A stretch of DNA of 36,877 nt. Origin: Streptomyces bobili (GTDB lineage Bacteria > Actinomycetota > Actinomycetes > Streptomycetales > Streptomycetaceae). Where the stretch lies: NCBI RefSeq assembly GCF_002154575.1, contig NZ_MUBA01000019.1, positions 1 through 36,877 of the forward strand, written 5' to 3'. The stretch's first letter is position 1, and each line of letters begins with the position of its first letter. The notes under the pieces were generated by a model. The model saw nothing but the letters and a program-made list of their open reading frames with translations. It made no database searches and was not told where the DNA came from. The position numbers were made by a program, and so were the translations under genes. Below, piece after piece: positions 1 through 8,919 of the stretch.

Positions 1-1
1 A

Positions 2-1882
2 CGCGGGGGGCGGCGGGCCGCACGCCGCCCGGCCGCCGCACGGCCCGCCGCCCCCCGCGTCATCCGGCTCGGCAGCCCGCGCCCCCGGCTGCGCCTGGTC
101 GGCCTCGCGCTGACCCTGGTGCTGATCGCCTTCGTGGTCCGCCTGCTCCAGGTACAGGCCGTCGACGCGAGCACCTACGCCGCCAAGGCCGAGCAGAACC
201 GCTACGTCGGCCAGATCCTGGCGGCCGAGCGCGGAGAGATCACCGACCGCTCCGGAGTGGCCCTCGCCTCCAGCGAGGACGCCTACGACATCACCGCCGA
301 CCCGACGATGTTCGCCCCCGCGGAGCTGAAGACCGTCGACGGTCCCGAGCAGGCGGCGGCCCTCCTCGCCCCGATCCTCGGCCAGGAGCAGTCCGCGCTC
401 GTCAAGAAGCTGCGCCCCCGCAACGCCGGCGCCCGCTACGCCAAGCTGGCGGGCCGGCAGACCCCGCAGGTCTGGAAGCAGATCAAGGACCTGAAGTCCG
501 CCCTCGCCACCAAGGCCGAGTCGGACCCCGCCACGGTCAACGTCCTGGCCGGCGTCTTCTCCGTGCCCAGCAGCAAGCGCGTGTACCCCAACGGTGAACT
601 GGCCGCCGGGATACTGGGCTGGGTCAACTCCGAGGGCAAGGGCGGCGGCGGTGTCGAGCAGCAGCTGAACACCACCCTGGCCGGCAAGGACGGCAAGATC
701 CGCTACGCCCAGTCCGGTGGCCGCCAGGTTCCCACCGCGGGCTCCACCGAGACCCCGGCCGTACCCGGCTCCGACGTCGAGCTGACCATCGACCGGGACA
801 TCCAGTGGGCTGCCCAGAACGCCATCACCGAGCAGGTCAAGGAGTCCAAGGCGGACCGCGGCTACGTCATCGTCCAGGACACCCGCACCGGGGAGATCCT
901 CGCCCTGGCCAACTCGCCCGGCTTCGACCCCAACGACCTGAGCAGGGCGAACCCCGACGCCCTCGGCAACGCGGCCCTCCAGGACGCCTACGAGCCCGGC
1001 TCCACCGCCAAGGTCATGTCGATGGCCGCGGTACTGGAGGAGAACGCGGCCACACCGCTGACGCACGTCACCGTGCCGAACCGGCTGCACCGGGGCGACC
1101 GGCTGTTCCAGGACGACATCGACCACAAGACCTGGTACCTCACGCTCAACGGCGTGCTCGCCAAGTCCAGCAACATCGGCACGATCCTGGCCACCGGCCA
1201 GCTCGGCAGGACCCAGGCGCAGGCCAACCAGACCCTCTACTCCTACCTGCGCAAGTTCGGCATCGGCAGCCACACCGGACTCGGCTTCCCCGGCGAGACG
1301 AAGGGCATCCTCGCGGCGCCCGGCGACTGGTCGACCTCGCAGCAGTACACGATTCCTTTCGGCCAGGGCGTCTCCATCAACGCGCTCCAGGCGGCCTCCG
1401 TCTATTCGACGATCGCCAACGGCGGCGTGCGCGTCGAGCCGACCCTGGTGCGCGGCACCAAGGGCCCGGACGGCCGCTTCACCCCCGCCGAGGCCCCGCA
1501 GAAGACGCGGGTGGTCAGCGCGAAGACGGCGAGGACCCTCGCCCAGATGCTGGAGTCGGTCGTGGACGACCGGGAGGGAACCGGCACCAAGGCGCGTATC
1601 CCCGGCTACCGCGTGGCGGGCAAGACGGGCACCGCCAACCGCGTGGATCCGGCCACCGGCAAGTACCGCGGCTACACGTCGTCGTTCGCCGGCTTCGCGC
1701 CCGCCGACAGCCCCCGGGTGACCGTGTACTGCGCGATCCAGAACGCCACCGACGGCGGCTACTTCGGCGGCCAGATCTGCGGTCCGATCTTCAAGAAGGT
1801 CATGGAGTTCTCCCTGAAGACACTCCAGATCCCGCCGACCGGGGCGAAGCCCGCGAACCTCCCGGTCTTCTTCGCCCCCTGA
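2..1882 (+). CDS. ftsI: Septal penicillin-binding protein FtsI (PBP3-type transpeptidase), 5' partial
   Basis: This is a class B penicillin-binding protein that cross-links septal peptidoglycan at the outer face of the membrane during division. The reading frame is open to the left edge, so the true start lies outside the window. A basic, Arg/Pro-rich cytoplasmic stretch precedes one membrane segment (about 85-150 nt), followed by the PBP dimerisation domain and the transpeptidase domain. All three active-site motifs are visible: STAK with the nucleophilic Ser at 1001-1003, SSN at 1166-1174 and KTG at 1622-1630. It is the first visible gene of the dcw cluster and is followed by murE, as in other Streptomyces. 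A GTG at 119 gives an open frame, but it falls inside the membrane anchor and is unlikely to be the start. No defects are seen. Confidence 0.95.
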   Translation, partial: RGGRRAARRPAAARPAAPRVIRLGSPRPRLRLVGLALTLVLIAFVVRLLQVQAVDASTYAAKAEQNRYVGQILAAERGEITDRSGVALASSEDAYDITADPTMFAPAELKTVDGPEQAAALLAPILGQEQSALVKKLRPRNAGARYAKLAGRQTPQVWKQIKDLKSALATKAESDPATVNVLAGVFSVPSSKRVYPNGELAAGILGWVNSEGKGGGGVEQQLNTTLAGKDGKIRYAQSGGRQVPTAGSTETPAVPGSDVELTIDRDIQWAAQNAITEQVKESKADRGYVIVQDTRTGEILALANSPGFDPNDLSRANPDALGNAALQDAYEPGSTAKVMSMAAVLEENAATPLTHVTVPNRLHRGDRLFQDDIDHKTWYLTLNGVLAKSSNIGTILATGQLGRTQAQANQTLYSYLRKFGIGSHTGLGFPGETKGILAAPGDWSTSQQYTIPFGQGVSINALQAASVYSTIANGGVRVEPTLVRGTKGPDGRFTPAEAPQKTRVVSAKTARTLAQMLESVVDDREGTGTKARIPGYRVAGKTGTANRVDPATGKYRGYTSSFAGFAPADSPRVTVYCAIQNATDGGYFGGQICGPIFKKVMEFSLKTLQIPPTGAKPANLPVFFAP

Positions 1883-2076
1883 CCCAGCCCGCCAGAACCG
1901 CCCGCGAGTGTTCAGCGCCGAACCAGCCAGGGAACCAGCCCGTGACCATGATCACCCCCGATCCCGCGAACCAGGCACCACCCGCCGCCTCACTTCGCTC
2001 CCGACCAGCCGCGCCCGGTACGCTCACCGCCGTGCCACACGCTGATCAGTCCCAAACCCCTCAGAAGGGCGCTTCC

Positions 2077-3597
2077 GTGACATATCCGGGGCCGCCGCGT
2101 CCGGTCCACGTCCCCGCCACACCCCTGGCGGAACTGGCCGGACAACTGGGTGCCGAACAGCCGGAGAGCGCCGCGGAGGTCACGGGCATCACCCACGACT
2201 CACGCGCCGTCCGCCCCGGCGACCTGTACGCCGCCCTCCCGGGCGCCCGCCTGCACGGCGCCGACTTCGCCACCCAGGCCGCGGGCCTCGGCGCGGTCGC
2301 CGTCCTGACCGACCCGGCCGGCGCCGAGCGCGCCGCCTCGACCGGCCTGCCGGTCCTGGTCGTCGACGACCCGCGCGGACAGATGGGCGAGCTGGCGGCC
2401 ACGATCTACGGCCACCCCGGCCCCGAGCTGCTCCAGATCGGGATCACCGGCACCTCCGGCAAGACCACCACCGCCTATCTCGTCGAGGGCGGCCTGAAGT
2501 CGGCCAGGGCCACCGGGCTGATCGGCACGGTCGAGACGCGCATCGGTGACGAGCGCATCAAGTCGGAGCGCACCACCCCGGAGGCCACCGACCTCCAGGC
2601 GCTGTTCGCCGTCATGCGCGAACGCGGCGTCGAGGCGGTCGCGATGGAGGTCTCCAGCCACGCCCTGGTCCTCGGCCGGGTCGACGGCTGTGTCTTCGAC
2701 GTCGCCGTGTTCACCAACCTCAGCCCGGAACACATGGAGTTCCACTCCGACATGGAGGACTACTTCCGGGCCAAGGCGCAGCTGTTCACCCCGCTGCGCA
2801 GCCGGCTCGGTGTGGTCAACTTCGACGACGAGTACGGCCGCCGGCTGGCCGCCGAGGCCGCCGTGCCGGTCGTCACGTTCTCCGCCGAGGGCCACCCCGA
2901 CGCCGACTGGCGGGCGGTGGACGTCCAGGTCGGCCCCATGGACTCGACGTTCACCGTCCTCGGCCCCGACGGCGAGCGGATCTCCGCCAGGTCGCCGATC
3001 GCCGGCCCCTTCAACGTGGCCAACAGCCTCGCCGCGATCGTCGCGCTCGCCGCCGCCGGGATCGACCCGCGGACCGCCGCCGACGGTGTGGCCGCCGTAC
3101 CGGGTGTGCCGGGCCGGCTGGAGCGCGTGGACGCCGGACAGGACTACCTCGCCGTCGTCGACTACGCGCACAAGACGGACGCCGTCGAGTCGGTGCTCAA
3201 GGCGCTGCGCAAGGTCACCAAGGGCCGGCTGCATGTGGTGCTCGGCTGCGGCGGCGACCGCGACACGACCAAGCGGGGGCCGATGGGCGCCGCCGTGGCC
3301 CGGCTCGCCGACACCGCCGTACTGACCTCCGACAACCCCCGCTCAGAGGACCCCCTCGCGATCCTCGCGGCGATGCTCCAGGGCGCCGCGTCGGTGCCGG
3401 CCCACGAGCGCGGCGAGGTGCAGCTGTTCGAGGACCGGGCCGCCGCGATCGACGCCGCCGTCGGCCGGGCGCGGCCCGGGGACACCGTGCTGGTCGCGGG
3501 CAAGGGCCATGAGCAGGGCCAGGACATCGCCGGTGTGGTCCGTCCCTTCGACGACCGCCAGGTGCTTCTCGAAGCTATCCAGAAGACCCAGGGATGA
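2077..3597 (+). CDS. murE: UDP-MurNAc-tripeptide ligase MurE (diaminopimelate-adding)
   Basis: This cytoplasmic ATP-dependent ligase adds diaminopimelate to UDP-MurNAc-L-Ala-D-Glu. Visible features are the N-terminal UMP-binding region (THDSRAVRPGDLY), the ATP-binding GTSGKTTT loop at residues 125-132, the central domain with SPEHMEFH, and the DNPRSEDP motif at residues 419-426. The DNPR form is typical of DAP-adding rather than Lys-adding enzymes, and Streptomyces uses LL-DAP. I chose GTG 2077 (506 aa) because GAAGG sits 8 nt upstream and codon third-position GC falls from above 90 percent to about 70 percent upstream of it. In-frame GTG 1942 (551 aa, preceded by AGGGA), ATG 1948 and GTG 2032 remain possible, and longer annotations of this gene are common. 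It ends 4 nt before the murF start, so the two are probably coupled. Confidence 0.95.
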   Translation: MTYPGPPRPVHVPATPLAELAGQLGAEQPESAAEVTGITHDSRAVRPGDLYAALPGARLHGADFATQAAGLGAVAVLTDPAGAERAASTGLPVLVVDDPRGQMGELAATIYGHPGPELLQIGITGTSGKTTTAYLVEGGLKSARATGLIGTVETRIGDERIKSERTTPEATDLQALFAVMRERGVEAVAMEVSSHALVLGRVDGCVFDVAVFTNLSPEHMEFHSDMEDYFRAKAQLFTPLRSRLGVVNFDDEYGRRLAAEAAVPVVTFSAEGHPDADWRAVDVQVGPMDSTFTVLGPDGERISARSPIAGPFNVANSLAAIVALAAAGIDPRTAADGVAAVPGVPGRLERVDAGQDYLAVVDYAHKTDAVESVLKALRKVTKGRLHVVLGCGGDRDTTKRGPMGAAVARLADTAVLTSDNPRSEDPLAILAAMLQGAASVPAHERGEVQLFEDRAAAIDAAVGRARPGDTVLVAGKGHEQGQDIAGVVRPFDDRQVLLEAIQKTQG

Positions 3598-3601
3598 ACT
3601 T

Positions 3602-5017
3602 GTGATCGCCCTCTCCCTCGCCGAGATCGCAGCAGTCGTCGGCGGGCAGACGTACGACATACCGGATCCGTCCGTCCAGGTCACCGGGCCGGTCGTCCGG
3701 GACTCCCGTGAGGTGGAGCCCGGCAGCCTCTTCGTCGCCTTCGTCGGCGAACGGGTGGACGGCCACGACTACGCGCGGGCGGTCGTCGAGGCGGGAGCGG
3801 CGGCCGTACTGGCCTCGCGCCCCGTCGGTGTGCCCGCGATCGTCGTGGACGACGTCCAGGCGGCGCTCGGCGCCCTCGCCCGGCACGTCGTCCGCACGCT
3901 CGGCACGACCCTCGTGGCCCTCACCGGCTCGGCCGGCAAGACCAGCACCAAGGACCTCATCGCCCAGGTCCTGCGGCGCAAGGCACCGACGGTGTTCACA
4001 CCCGGCTCGCTCAACAACGAGATCGGGCTGCCGCTGACCGCCCTGTCCGCCACCGAGGAGACAAGGTTCCTCGTGCTGGAGATGGGCGCCCGCGGCATCG
4101 GCCACATCCGCTACCTCGCCGATCTGACGCCACCGAGGATCGGCCTCGTACTGAACGTCGGGACCGCCCACATCGGCGAGTTCGGCGGCCGGGAGCAGAT
4201 CGCCCAGGCCAAGGGCGAACTCGTCGAGAGCCTGCCGCCGGCGAGCGAGGGCGGCACGGCGGTCCTCAACGCCGACGACCCCCTGGTCCGGGCCATGGCC
4301 TCCCGTACGCAGGCGAAGGTGGTCCTTTTCGGAGAGTCCGGCGAAGCGGACGTACGTGCCGAGAACGTCAGACTCACGGACACCGGACAGCCCGCCTTCA
4401 GGCTTCACACACCCTCCGGTGCAAGCGATGTGACCATGCGCCTGTACGGTGAGCACCACGTGTCGAACGCGCTCGCCGCGGCCGCCGTCGCCCATGAGCT
4501 GGGCATGTCCGCGGAAGAGATCGCCACCGCGCTTTCCGAGGCGGGCTCCCTCTCCCGCTGGCGGATGGAGGTCACCGAGCGCCCGGACGGCGTGACGATC
4601 GTCAACGACGCCTACAACGCGAACCCCGAGTCCATGCGAGCCGCCCTGCGCGCGCTCGCCGCAATGGGCACAGGGCGGCGGACCTGGGCGGTGCTCGGCA
4701 AGATGGCCGAGCTGGGGGACGAGGCGCTCGCCGAGCACGACGCGGTCGGACGGCTCGCCGTCCGGCTCAATGTCGGCAAGCTCGTCGCGGTCGGGGGCAG
4801 GGAAGCCGCCTGGCTGCAACTGGGCGCATATAACGAGGGTTCGTGGGGTGAGGAGTCGGTGCACGTGTCCGACGCACAGGCGGCTGTCGACCTGTTGCGC
4901 AGCGAGTTGCGCCCAGGAGACGTCGTACTCGTGAAGGCGTCCCGTTCGGTCGGTCTGGAGGGCGTCGCGCAGGCGCTGCTGGAGACCGGTGCCGGGGGAG
5001 AGGTCGCCGCCCGATGA
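3602..5017 (+). CDS. murF: UDP-MurNAc-tripeptide:D-Ala-D-Ala ligase MurF
   Basis: MurF adds the D-Ala-D-Ala dipeptide and completes the UDP-MurNAc-pentapeptide in the cytoplasm. The 471-residue protein has the Mur ligase layout: an N-terminal substrate domain with DSREVEPGSLFVAF, the ATP loop GSAGKTS at residues 109-115, the central LEMGARGIGHI segment, and a C-terminal domain with NDAYNANPESM. The start is GTG 3602, with AGGGA 7 nt upstream; upstream in-frame codons would overlap murE. The stop overlaps the mraY start as ATGA, the usual sign of translational coupling. The length is normal for the family and no residues appear to be missing. Confidence 0.96.
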   Translation: MIALSLAEIAAVVGGQTYDIPDPSVQVTGPVVRDSREVEPGSLFVAFVGERVDGHDYARAVVEAGAAAVLASRPVGVPAIVVDDVQAALGALARHVVRTLGTTLVALTGSAGKTSTKDLIAQVLRRKAPTVFTPGSLNNEIGLPLTALSATEETRFLVLEMGARGIGHIRYLADLTPPRIGLVLNVGTAHIGEFGGREQIAQAKGELVESLPPASEGGTAVLNADDPLVRAMASRTQAKVVLFGESGEADVRAENVRLTDTGQPAFRLHTPSGASDVTMRLYGEHHVSNALAAAAVAHELGMSAEEIATALSEAGSLSRWRMEVTERPDGVTIVNDAYNANPESMRAALRALAAMGTGRRTWAVLGKMAELGDEALAEHDAVGRLAVRLNVGKLVAVGGREAAWLQLGAYNEGSWGEESVHVSDAQAAVDLLRSELRPGDVVLVKASRSVGLEGVAQALLETGAGGEVAAR

Positions 5018-6087
5018 TGAATCAGATCCTGTTCGCGGGTGTCCTCGGCCTCTTCCTGACGATGGCCGGCACCCCGCTGCTGATCAAGCTGCTGGCCCGC
5101 AAGGGCTACGGCCAGTACATCCGCGACGACGGCCCGCGCGAGCACGCCAGCAAGCGCGGTACGCCGACCATGGGCGGTATCGCCTTCATCCTGGCGACGG
5201 TCGCGGCGTACTTCCTGTCCAAGCTCATCACCGGCAAGCCGCCGACCTACTCGGGTCTGCTGGTGCTGGGTCTGATGGTCGGCATGGGTCTGGTCGGATT
5301 CCTCGACGACTACATCAAGATCGTCAAGCGGCGTTCGCTGGGTCTGCGGGCCAAGGCGAAGATGGCCGGCCAGCTGATCGTGGGCATCAGCTTCGCCGTG
5401 CTGTCCCTGCAGTTCGCGGACTCCCGCAACAACACCCCGGCCTCCACGAAGCTGTCGTTCATCACGGACTTCGGCTGGACCATCGGCCCGGTGCTGTTCG
5501 TCCTCTGGGCGCTGTTCATGATCCTCGCGATGTCGAACGGCGTGAACCTCACCGACGGTCTCGACGGCCTCGCCACCGGCGCGTCCGTCCTGGTCTTCGG
5601 CGCCTACACCTTCATCGGTGTCTGGCAGTTCCAGGAGTCCTGCGCCAACGGCGAGACGCTGACCAACCCCAACGCCTGTTACGAGGTGCGCGACCCGCTC
5701 GACCTCGCGGTCGTCTCCGCCGCACTGATGGGTGCCTGCCTCGGCTTCCTGTGGTGGAACACCTCGCCGGCCAAGATCTTCATGGGGGACACCGGTTCGC
5801 TGGCCCTCGGCGGTGTGCTCGCCGGTCTCGCGATCTGCTCCCGCACCGAACTGCTGATGGCCGTCCTGGGCGGGCTGTTCGTCCTCATCACCATGTCGGT
5901 GGTCATCCAGGTCGGCTCCTTCAAGCTCACCGGCAAGCGCGTCTTCCGAATGGCGCCGCTTCAGCACCACTTCGAACTCAAGGGCTGGTCCGAAGTCCTG
6001 GTGGTGGTCCGCTTCTGGATCATCCAGGGCATCTGCGTGATCGTCGGACTGGGCGTCTTCTACGCGGGATGGGCAGCGGAAAAGTGA
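5014..6087 (+). CDS. mraY: Phospho-MurNAc-pentapeptide transferase MraY
   Basis: MraY is a polytopic membrane enzyme that transfers phospho-MurNAc-pentapeptide from UDP to undecaprenyl phosphate, making lipid I. At 357 residues it shows about ten membrane segments and the family Asp signatures: DDYIKI near residues 98-103, NLTDGLDGLATG near 178-190, and WWNTSPAKIFMGDTGS further on, plus QHHFELKGW near the C-terminus. The start is ATG 5014 (a second ATG follows directly), overlapping the murF stop by 4 nt, with GGGGGAG upstream. Its stop overlaps the murD GTG start. It is placed as expected between the cytoplasmic ligases and the polymerase genes. Confidence 0.97.
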   Translation: MMNQILFAGVLGLFLTMAGTPLLIKLLARKGYGQYIRDDGPREHASKRGTPTMGGIAFILATVAAYFLSKLITGKPPTYSGLLVLGLMVGMGLVGFLDDYIKIVKRRSLGLRAKAKMAGQLIVGISFAVLSLQFADSRNNTPASTKLSFITDFGWTIGPVLFVLWALFMILAMSNGVNLTDGLDGLATGASVLVFGAYTFIGVWQFQESCANGETLTNPNACYEVRDPLDLAVVSAALMGACLGFLWWNTSPAKIFMGDTGSLALGGVLAGLAICSRTELLMAVLGGLFVLITMSVVIQVGSFKLTGKRVFRMAPLQHHFELKGWSEVLVVVRFWIIQGICVIVGLGVFYAGWAAEK

Positions 6088-7487
6088 CCGACTGGCAGGG
6101 GAAGCACGTCACCGTCGCCGGGCTCGGCGTCTCCGGCGTCCCGGCGGCCAAGGTGCTGCACGGGCTCGGCGCGAAGGTGACCGTCGTCAACGACGGTGAC
6201 GACGCCCGCGCGCGGGAGCAGGCCGAGGACCTTCGGGAGCTGGGCGTCACCGTGCGCCTCGGCGACGGGGCCACCCTGCCCGAGGGCACCGAACTGATCG
6301 TCACCGCGCCCGGCTGGAAGCCGGACAAGCCGTTGTTCACGGCAGCCGCCGCGGCCGGTGTGCCGGTGTGGGGCGACGTCGAACTCGCCTGGCGCCTGCG
6401 GGGACCCGACGCGGCCCCCTGGCTCTGCGTCACCGGCACCAACGGCAAGACCACCACCACCCAGATGCTGGCGTCGATCCTGAAGGCGGCCGGCCTGCGT
6501 ACGGCGGCCGTCGGCAACATCGGCGTCTCCCTGCTGGACGCGGTCCTCGGCGAGGAGCGTTACGACGTCCTCGCCGTCGAACTCTCCAGCTACCAGCTGC
6601 ACTGGGCGCCCTCCCTGCGCGCCCACTCGGCCGCCGTGCTGAACCTCGCCCCGGACCACCTCGACTGGCACGGCTCCATGGAGGCGTACGCCAAGGACAA
6701 GGGCCGCGTCTACGAGGGCAATCGGGTCGCCTGCGTCTACAACCTGGCCGACCCGGCCACCGAGGACCTGGTGCGCGAGGCGGACGTCGAGGAGGGCTGC
6801 CGGGCCGTCGGCTTCACGCTCGGCGCCCCCGGCCCCTCCCAACTCGGCGTCGTGGACGGCATCCTGGTCGACCGCGCCTTCGTCGAGAACCGGCAGAAGA
6901 ACGCCCAGGAACTGGCCGAGGTCTCCGACGTCGACCCGCCGGCCCCGCACAACATCGCCAACGCCCTTGCCGCGGCGGCCCTCGCACGGGCCTTCGGGGT
7001 GCCCGCCAAGGCCGTACGGGACGGGCTGAGGGCCTTCACGCCCGACGCCCACCGGATCGCCCACGTGGCGGACCTGGACGGTGTGGCGTACGTCGACGAC
7101 TCCAAGGCCACCAACACCCACGCGGCGGAAGCCTCGTTGGCGGCGTACGAGTCGATCGTGTGGATCGCGGGCGGCCTCGCCAAGGGGGCCACCTTCGACG
7201 AGCTGGTCACCAAGTCGGCGAAGCGGCTCCGCGGGGTCGTGCTCCTCGGCGCCGATCGTGCCCTGATCGGTGAAGCCCTGGCGCGACACGCCCCGGAAGT
7301 ACCGGTCGTCGACCTCGACCGGACCGACACTGGGGCGATGCTCGCGGCTGTCCAGGAAGCCCGCCGACTCGCCGCCGAAGGCGACACGGTACTGCTCGCA
7401 CCGGCCTGCGCCTCCATGGACATGTTCGTCAACTACAACCAGCGCGGTGACGCGTTCGCGCAGGCCGTTCGCGAACTCGGCGCCTGA
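6084..7487 (+). CDS. murD: UDP-MurNAc-L-Ala:D-Glu ligase MurD
   Basis: MurD adds D-glutamate to UDP-MurNAc-L-alanine in the cytoplasm. Visible features are the N-terminal Rossmann-like segment GLGVSGVPAA, the ATP loop GTNGKTTTT starting at residue 118, the conserved LSSYQL and LAPDHLDWH segments, and the C-terminal DDSKATNTHA motif and LLAPACASMDMF. I chose GTG 6084 (467 aa) because it forms a GTGA overlap with the mraY stop. ATG 6069, in frame and adding MGSGK to the N-terminus, is an equally plausible start 15 nt upstream. Gene order (murD after murF and mraY) is normal for Actinobacteria even though MurD acts before MurE. Confidence 0.95.
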   Translation: MTDWQGKHVTVAGLGVSGVPAAKVLHGLGAKVTVVNDGDDARAREQAEDLRELGVTVRLGDGATLPEGTELIVTAPGWKPDKPLFTAAAAAGVPVWGDVELAWRLRGPDAAPWLCVTGTNGKTTTTQMLASILKAAGLRTAAVGNIGVSLLDAVLGEERYDVLAVELSSYQLHWAPSLRAHSAAVLNLAPDHLDWHGSMEAYAKDKGRVYEGNRVACVYNLADPATEDLVREADVEEGCRAVGFTLGAPGPSQLGVVDGILVDRAFVENRQKNAQELAEVSDVDPPAPHNIANALAAAALARAFGVPAKAVRDGLRAFTPDAHRIAHVADLDGVAYVDDSKATNTHAAEASLAAYESIVWIAGGLAKGATFDELVTKSAKRLRGVVLLGADRALIGEALARHAPEVPVVDLDRTDTGAMLAAVQEARRLAAEGDTVLLAPACASMDMFVNYNQRGDAFAQAVRELGA

Positions 7488-7523
7488 CCCGGCCGCCTGC
7501 CGGGCGGACCTTGGGAGGGACGC

Positions 7524-7571
7524 GTGGGACTGTCGAGGCCGACGTACACCGGAGGCTGCGGTGCCCGGTAG
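7524..7571 (+). other. Possible 15-residue mini-ORF overlapping the ftsW start
   Basis: GTG 7524 is preceded by GGGAGGGA (7513-7520), a Shine-Dalgarno sequence at least as good as those of the neighbouring real genes. It opens a frame of 15 codons ending in TAG at 7569-7571, ten bases inside ftsW in a different frame. The predicted peptide is MGLSRPTYTGGCGAR. It could be a leader peptide coupling ftsW translation, or a chance GTG in a spacer. No homology can be judged at this length. Confidence 0.3.
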
Positions 7572-8913
7572 CCGTACCGGGCGGCCGCCCGTCCGGCGGC
7601 CCGTCCGCGGACCCGTCGCCCGGCCGCCGCGGGACAACCCCGCGCTGCGGCTCTACACGCGCGCCCGCAAGGCCTGGGACCGGCCGCTGACCGCCTACTA
7701 CCTGATCCTGGGCGGCAGCCTGCTGATCACCGTGCTGGGCCTGGTGATGGTCTACTCGGCCTCGCAGATCACCGCGCTCCAGATGTCGTTGCCGGGCTCC
7801 TTCTTCTTCCGCAAGCAGTTCCTCGCGGCCGCCATCGGCGGGCTGCTGATGCTGGCCGCCTCCCGGATGCCGGTGAAACTGCACCGGGCGCTGGCCTACC
7901 CGATCCTTGCGGGCGCCGTCTTCCTGATGGCACTCGTGCAGGTGCCGGGGATAGGGATGTCGGTCAACGGCAACCAGAACTGGATCTCGCTCGGCGGCTC
8001 GTTCCAGATCCAGCCCAGCGAGTTCGGCAAGCTCGCGCTGGTGCTGTGGGGCGCCGACCTGCTGGCCCGCAAGCAGGACAAGAGGCTGCTGAGCCAGTGG
8101 AAGCACCTGCTGGTGCCGCTCGTGCCCGTCGCGTTCATGCTGCTCGGACTGATCATGCTCGGCGGCGACATGGGTACGGCGATCATCCTCACGGCGATCC
8201 TGTTCGGCCTGCTGTGGCTGGCGGGCGCGCCCACCCGCCTCTTCGCCGGCGTGCTCTCGATCGCCGCGCTGATCGGCGTGATCCTCATCAAGACCAGCCC
8301 GAACCGGATGGCCCGGCTCGCCTGCATCGGCGCCACCGAACCGAAGTCCGGGGTGGCCGACTGCTGGCAGGCCGTGCACGGGATCTACGCCCTCGCCTCG
8401 GGCGGGATCTTCGGGTCCGGGCTCGGGGCGAGTGTGGAGAAATGGGGGCAACTCCCCGAGGCGCACACCGACTTCATCTTCGCCGTCACCGGTGAGGAAC
8501 TGGGTCTGGCGGGGACGCTGTCGGTGCTCGCCCTGTTCGCGGCTCTAGGCTATGCGGGTATCCGCGTGGCCGGACGCACGGAGGACCCCTTCGTCAGGTA
8601 TGCCGCGGGAGGCGTGACCACCTGGATCACGGCCCAGGCCGTGATCAACATCGGTGCGGTGCTCGGCCTGCTGCCGATCGCCGGTGTCCCTCTCCCGCTG
8701 TTCTCCTACGGGGGATCCGCCCTGCTGCCGACCATGTTCGCCATCGGGCTGCTGATCGCCTTCGCACGCGACGAGCCCGCTGCGCGGGCCGCGCTTGCGA
8801 TGCGGCAACCCCGCTTTGGTAGAAAGCGGGGAGCCGGGGGTCTCACGGGGCCCCGGAGATGGAACACGATGAGACGGCGTGCCTCGGCGGCGCGTACGTC
8901 CGGAGAGCGGTGA
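7561..8913 (+). CDS. ftsW: Septal SEDS glycosyltransferase FtsW
   Basis: FtsW is a SEDS-family membrane protein that polymerises lipid II at the septum with its partner FtsI. The 450-residue protein begins with about 35 Arg/Pro-rich cytoplasmic residues, then has about ten membrane segments. Family signatures include the NWISLGGSFQIQPSEFGKLAL region, GGDMGTAI, AHTDFIFAVTGEELG, and PLPLFSYGGSALLPTM. The start is GTG 7561, with GGAGG 5 nt upstream. The last 40 or so residues are a basic tail of low complexity, and its DNA contains a strong hairpin (8809-8831). The gene sits 73 nt after murD and 6 nt before murG. Confidence 0.95.
   Translation: MPGSRTGRPPVRRPVRGPVARPPRDNPALRLYTRARKAWDRPLTAYYLILGGSLLITVLGLVMVYSASQITALQMSLPGSFFFRKQFLAAAIGGLLMLAASRMPVKLHRALAYPILAGAVFLMALVQVPGIGMSVNGNQNWISLGGSFQIQPSEFGKLALVLWGADLLARKQDKRLLSQWKHLLVPLVPVAFMLLGLIMLGGDMGTAIILTAILFGLLWLAGAPTRLFAGVLSIAALIGVILIKTSPNRMARLACIGATEPKSGVADCWQAVHGIYALASGGIFGSGLGASVEKWGQLPEAHTDFIFAVTGEELGLAGTLSVLALFAALGYAGIRVAGRTEDPFVRYAAGGVTTWITAQAVINIGAVLGLLPIAGVPLPLFSYGGSALLPTMFAIGLLIAFARDEPAARAALAMRQPRFGRKRGAGGLTGPRRWNTMRRRASAARTSGER
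8809..8831 (+). other. Strong hairpin inside the 3' end of ftsW, upstream of murG
   Basis: CCCCGCTTT (8809-8817) and AAAGCGGGG (8823-8831) form a perfect 9-bp stem with a 5-nt loop. It lies after the last FtsW membrane segment and about 90 nt before the murG start. A smaller CCCGC/GCGGG stem lies just before it (8776-8788). There is no U-tract, so it is not a classical terminator. It may affect mRNA stability or read-through. Confidence 0.4.
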
Positions 8914-8919
8914 ATTTCG

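Noticed and set aside
805..2076. Upstream extension of the murE frame through ftsI
   Set aside because: The extension overlaps ftsI in another frame with Arg/Pro/Gly-rich low-complexity translation. It is simply open because of the GC bias.
4612..5970. Antisense frame of 452 codons over murF and mraY
   Set aside because: The protein is His/Asp/Gln/Arg-rich with no motifs, and the sense strand has two well-defined genes.
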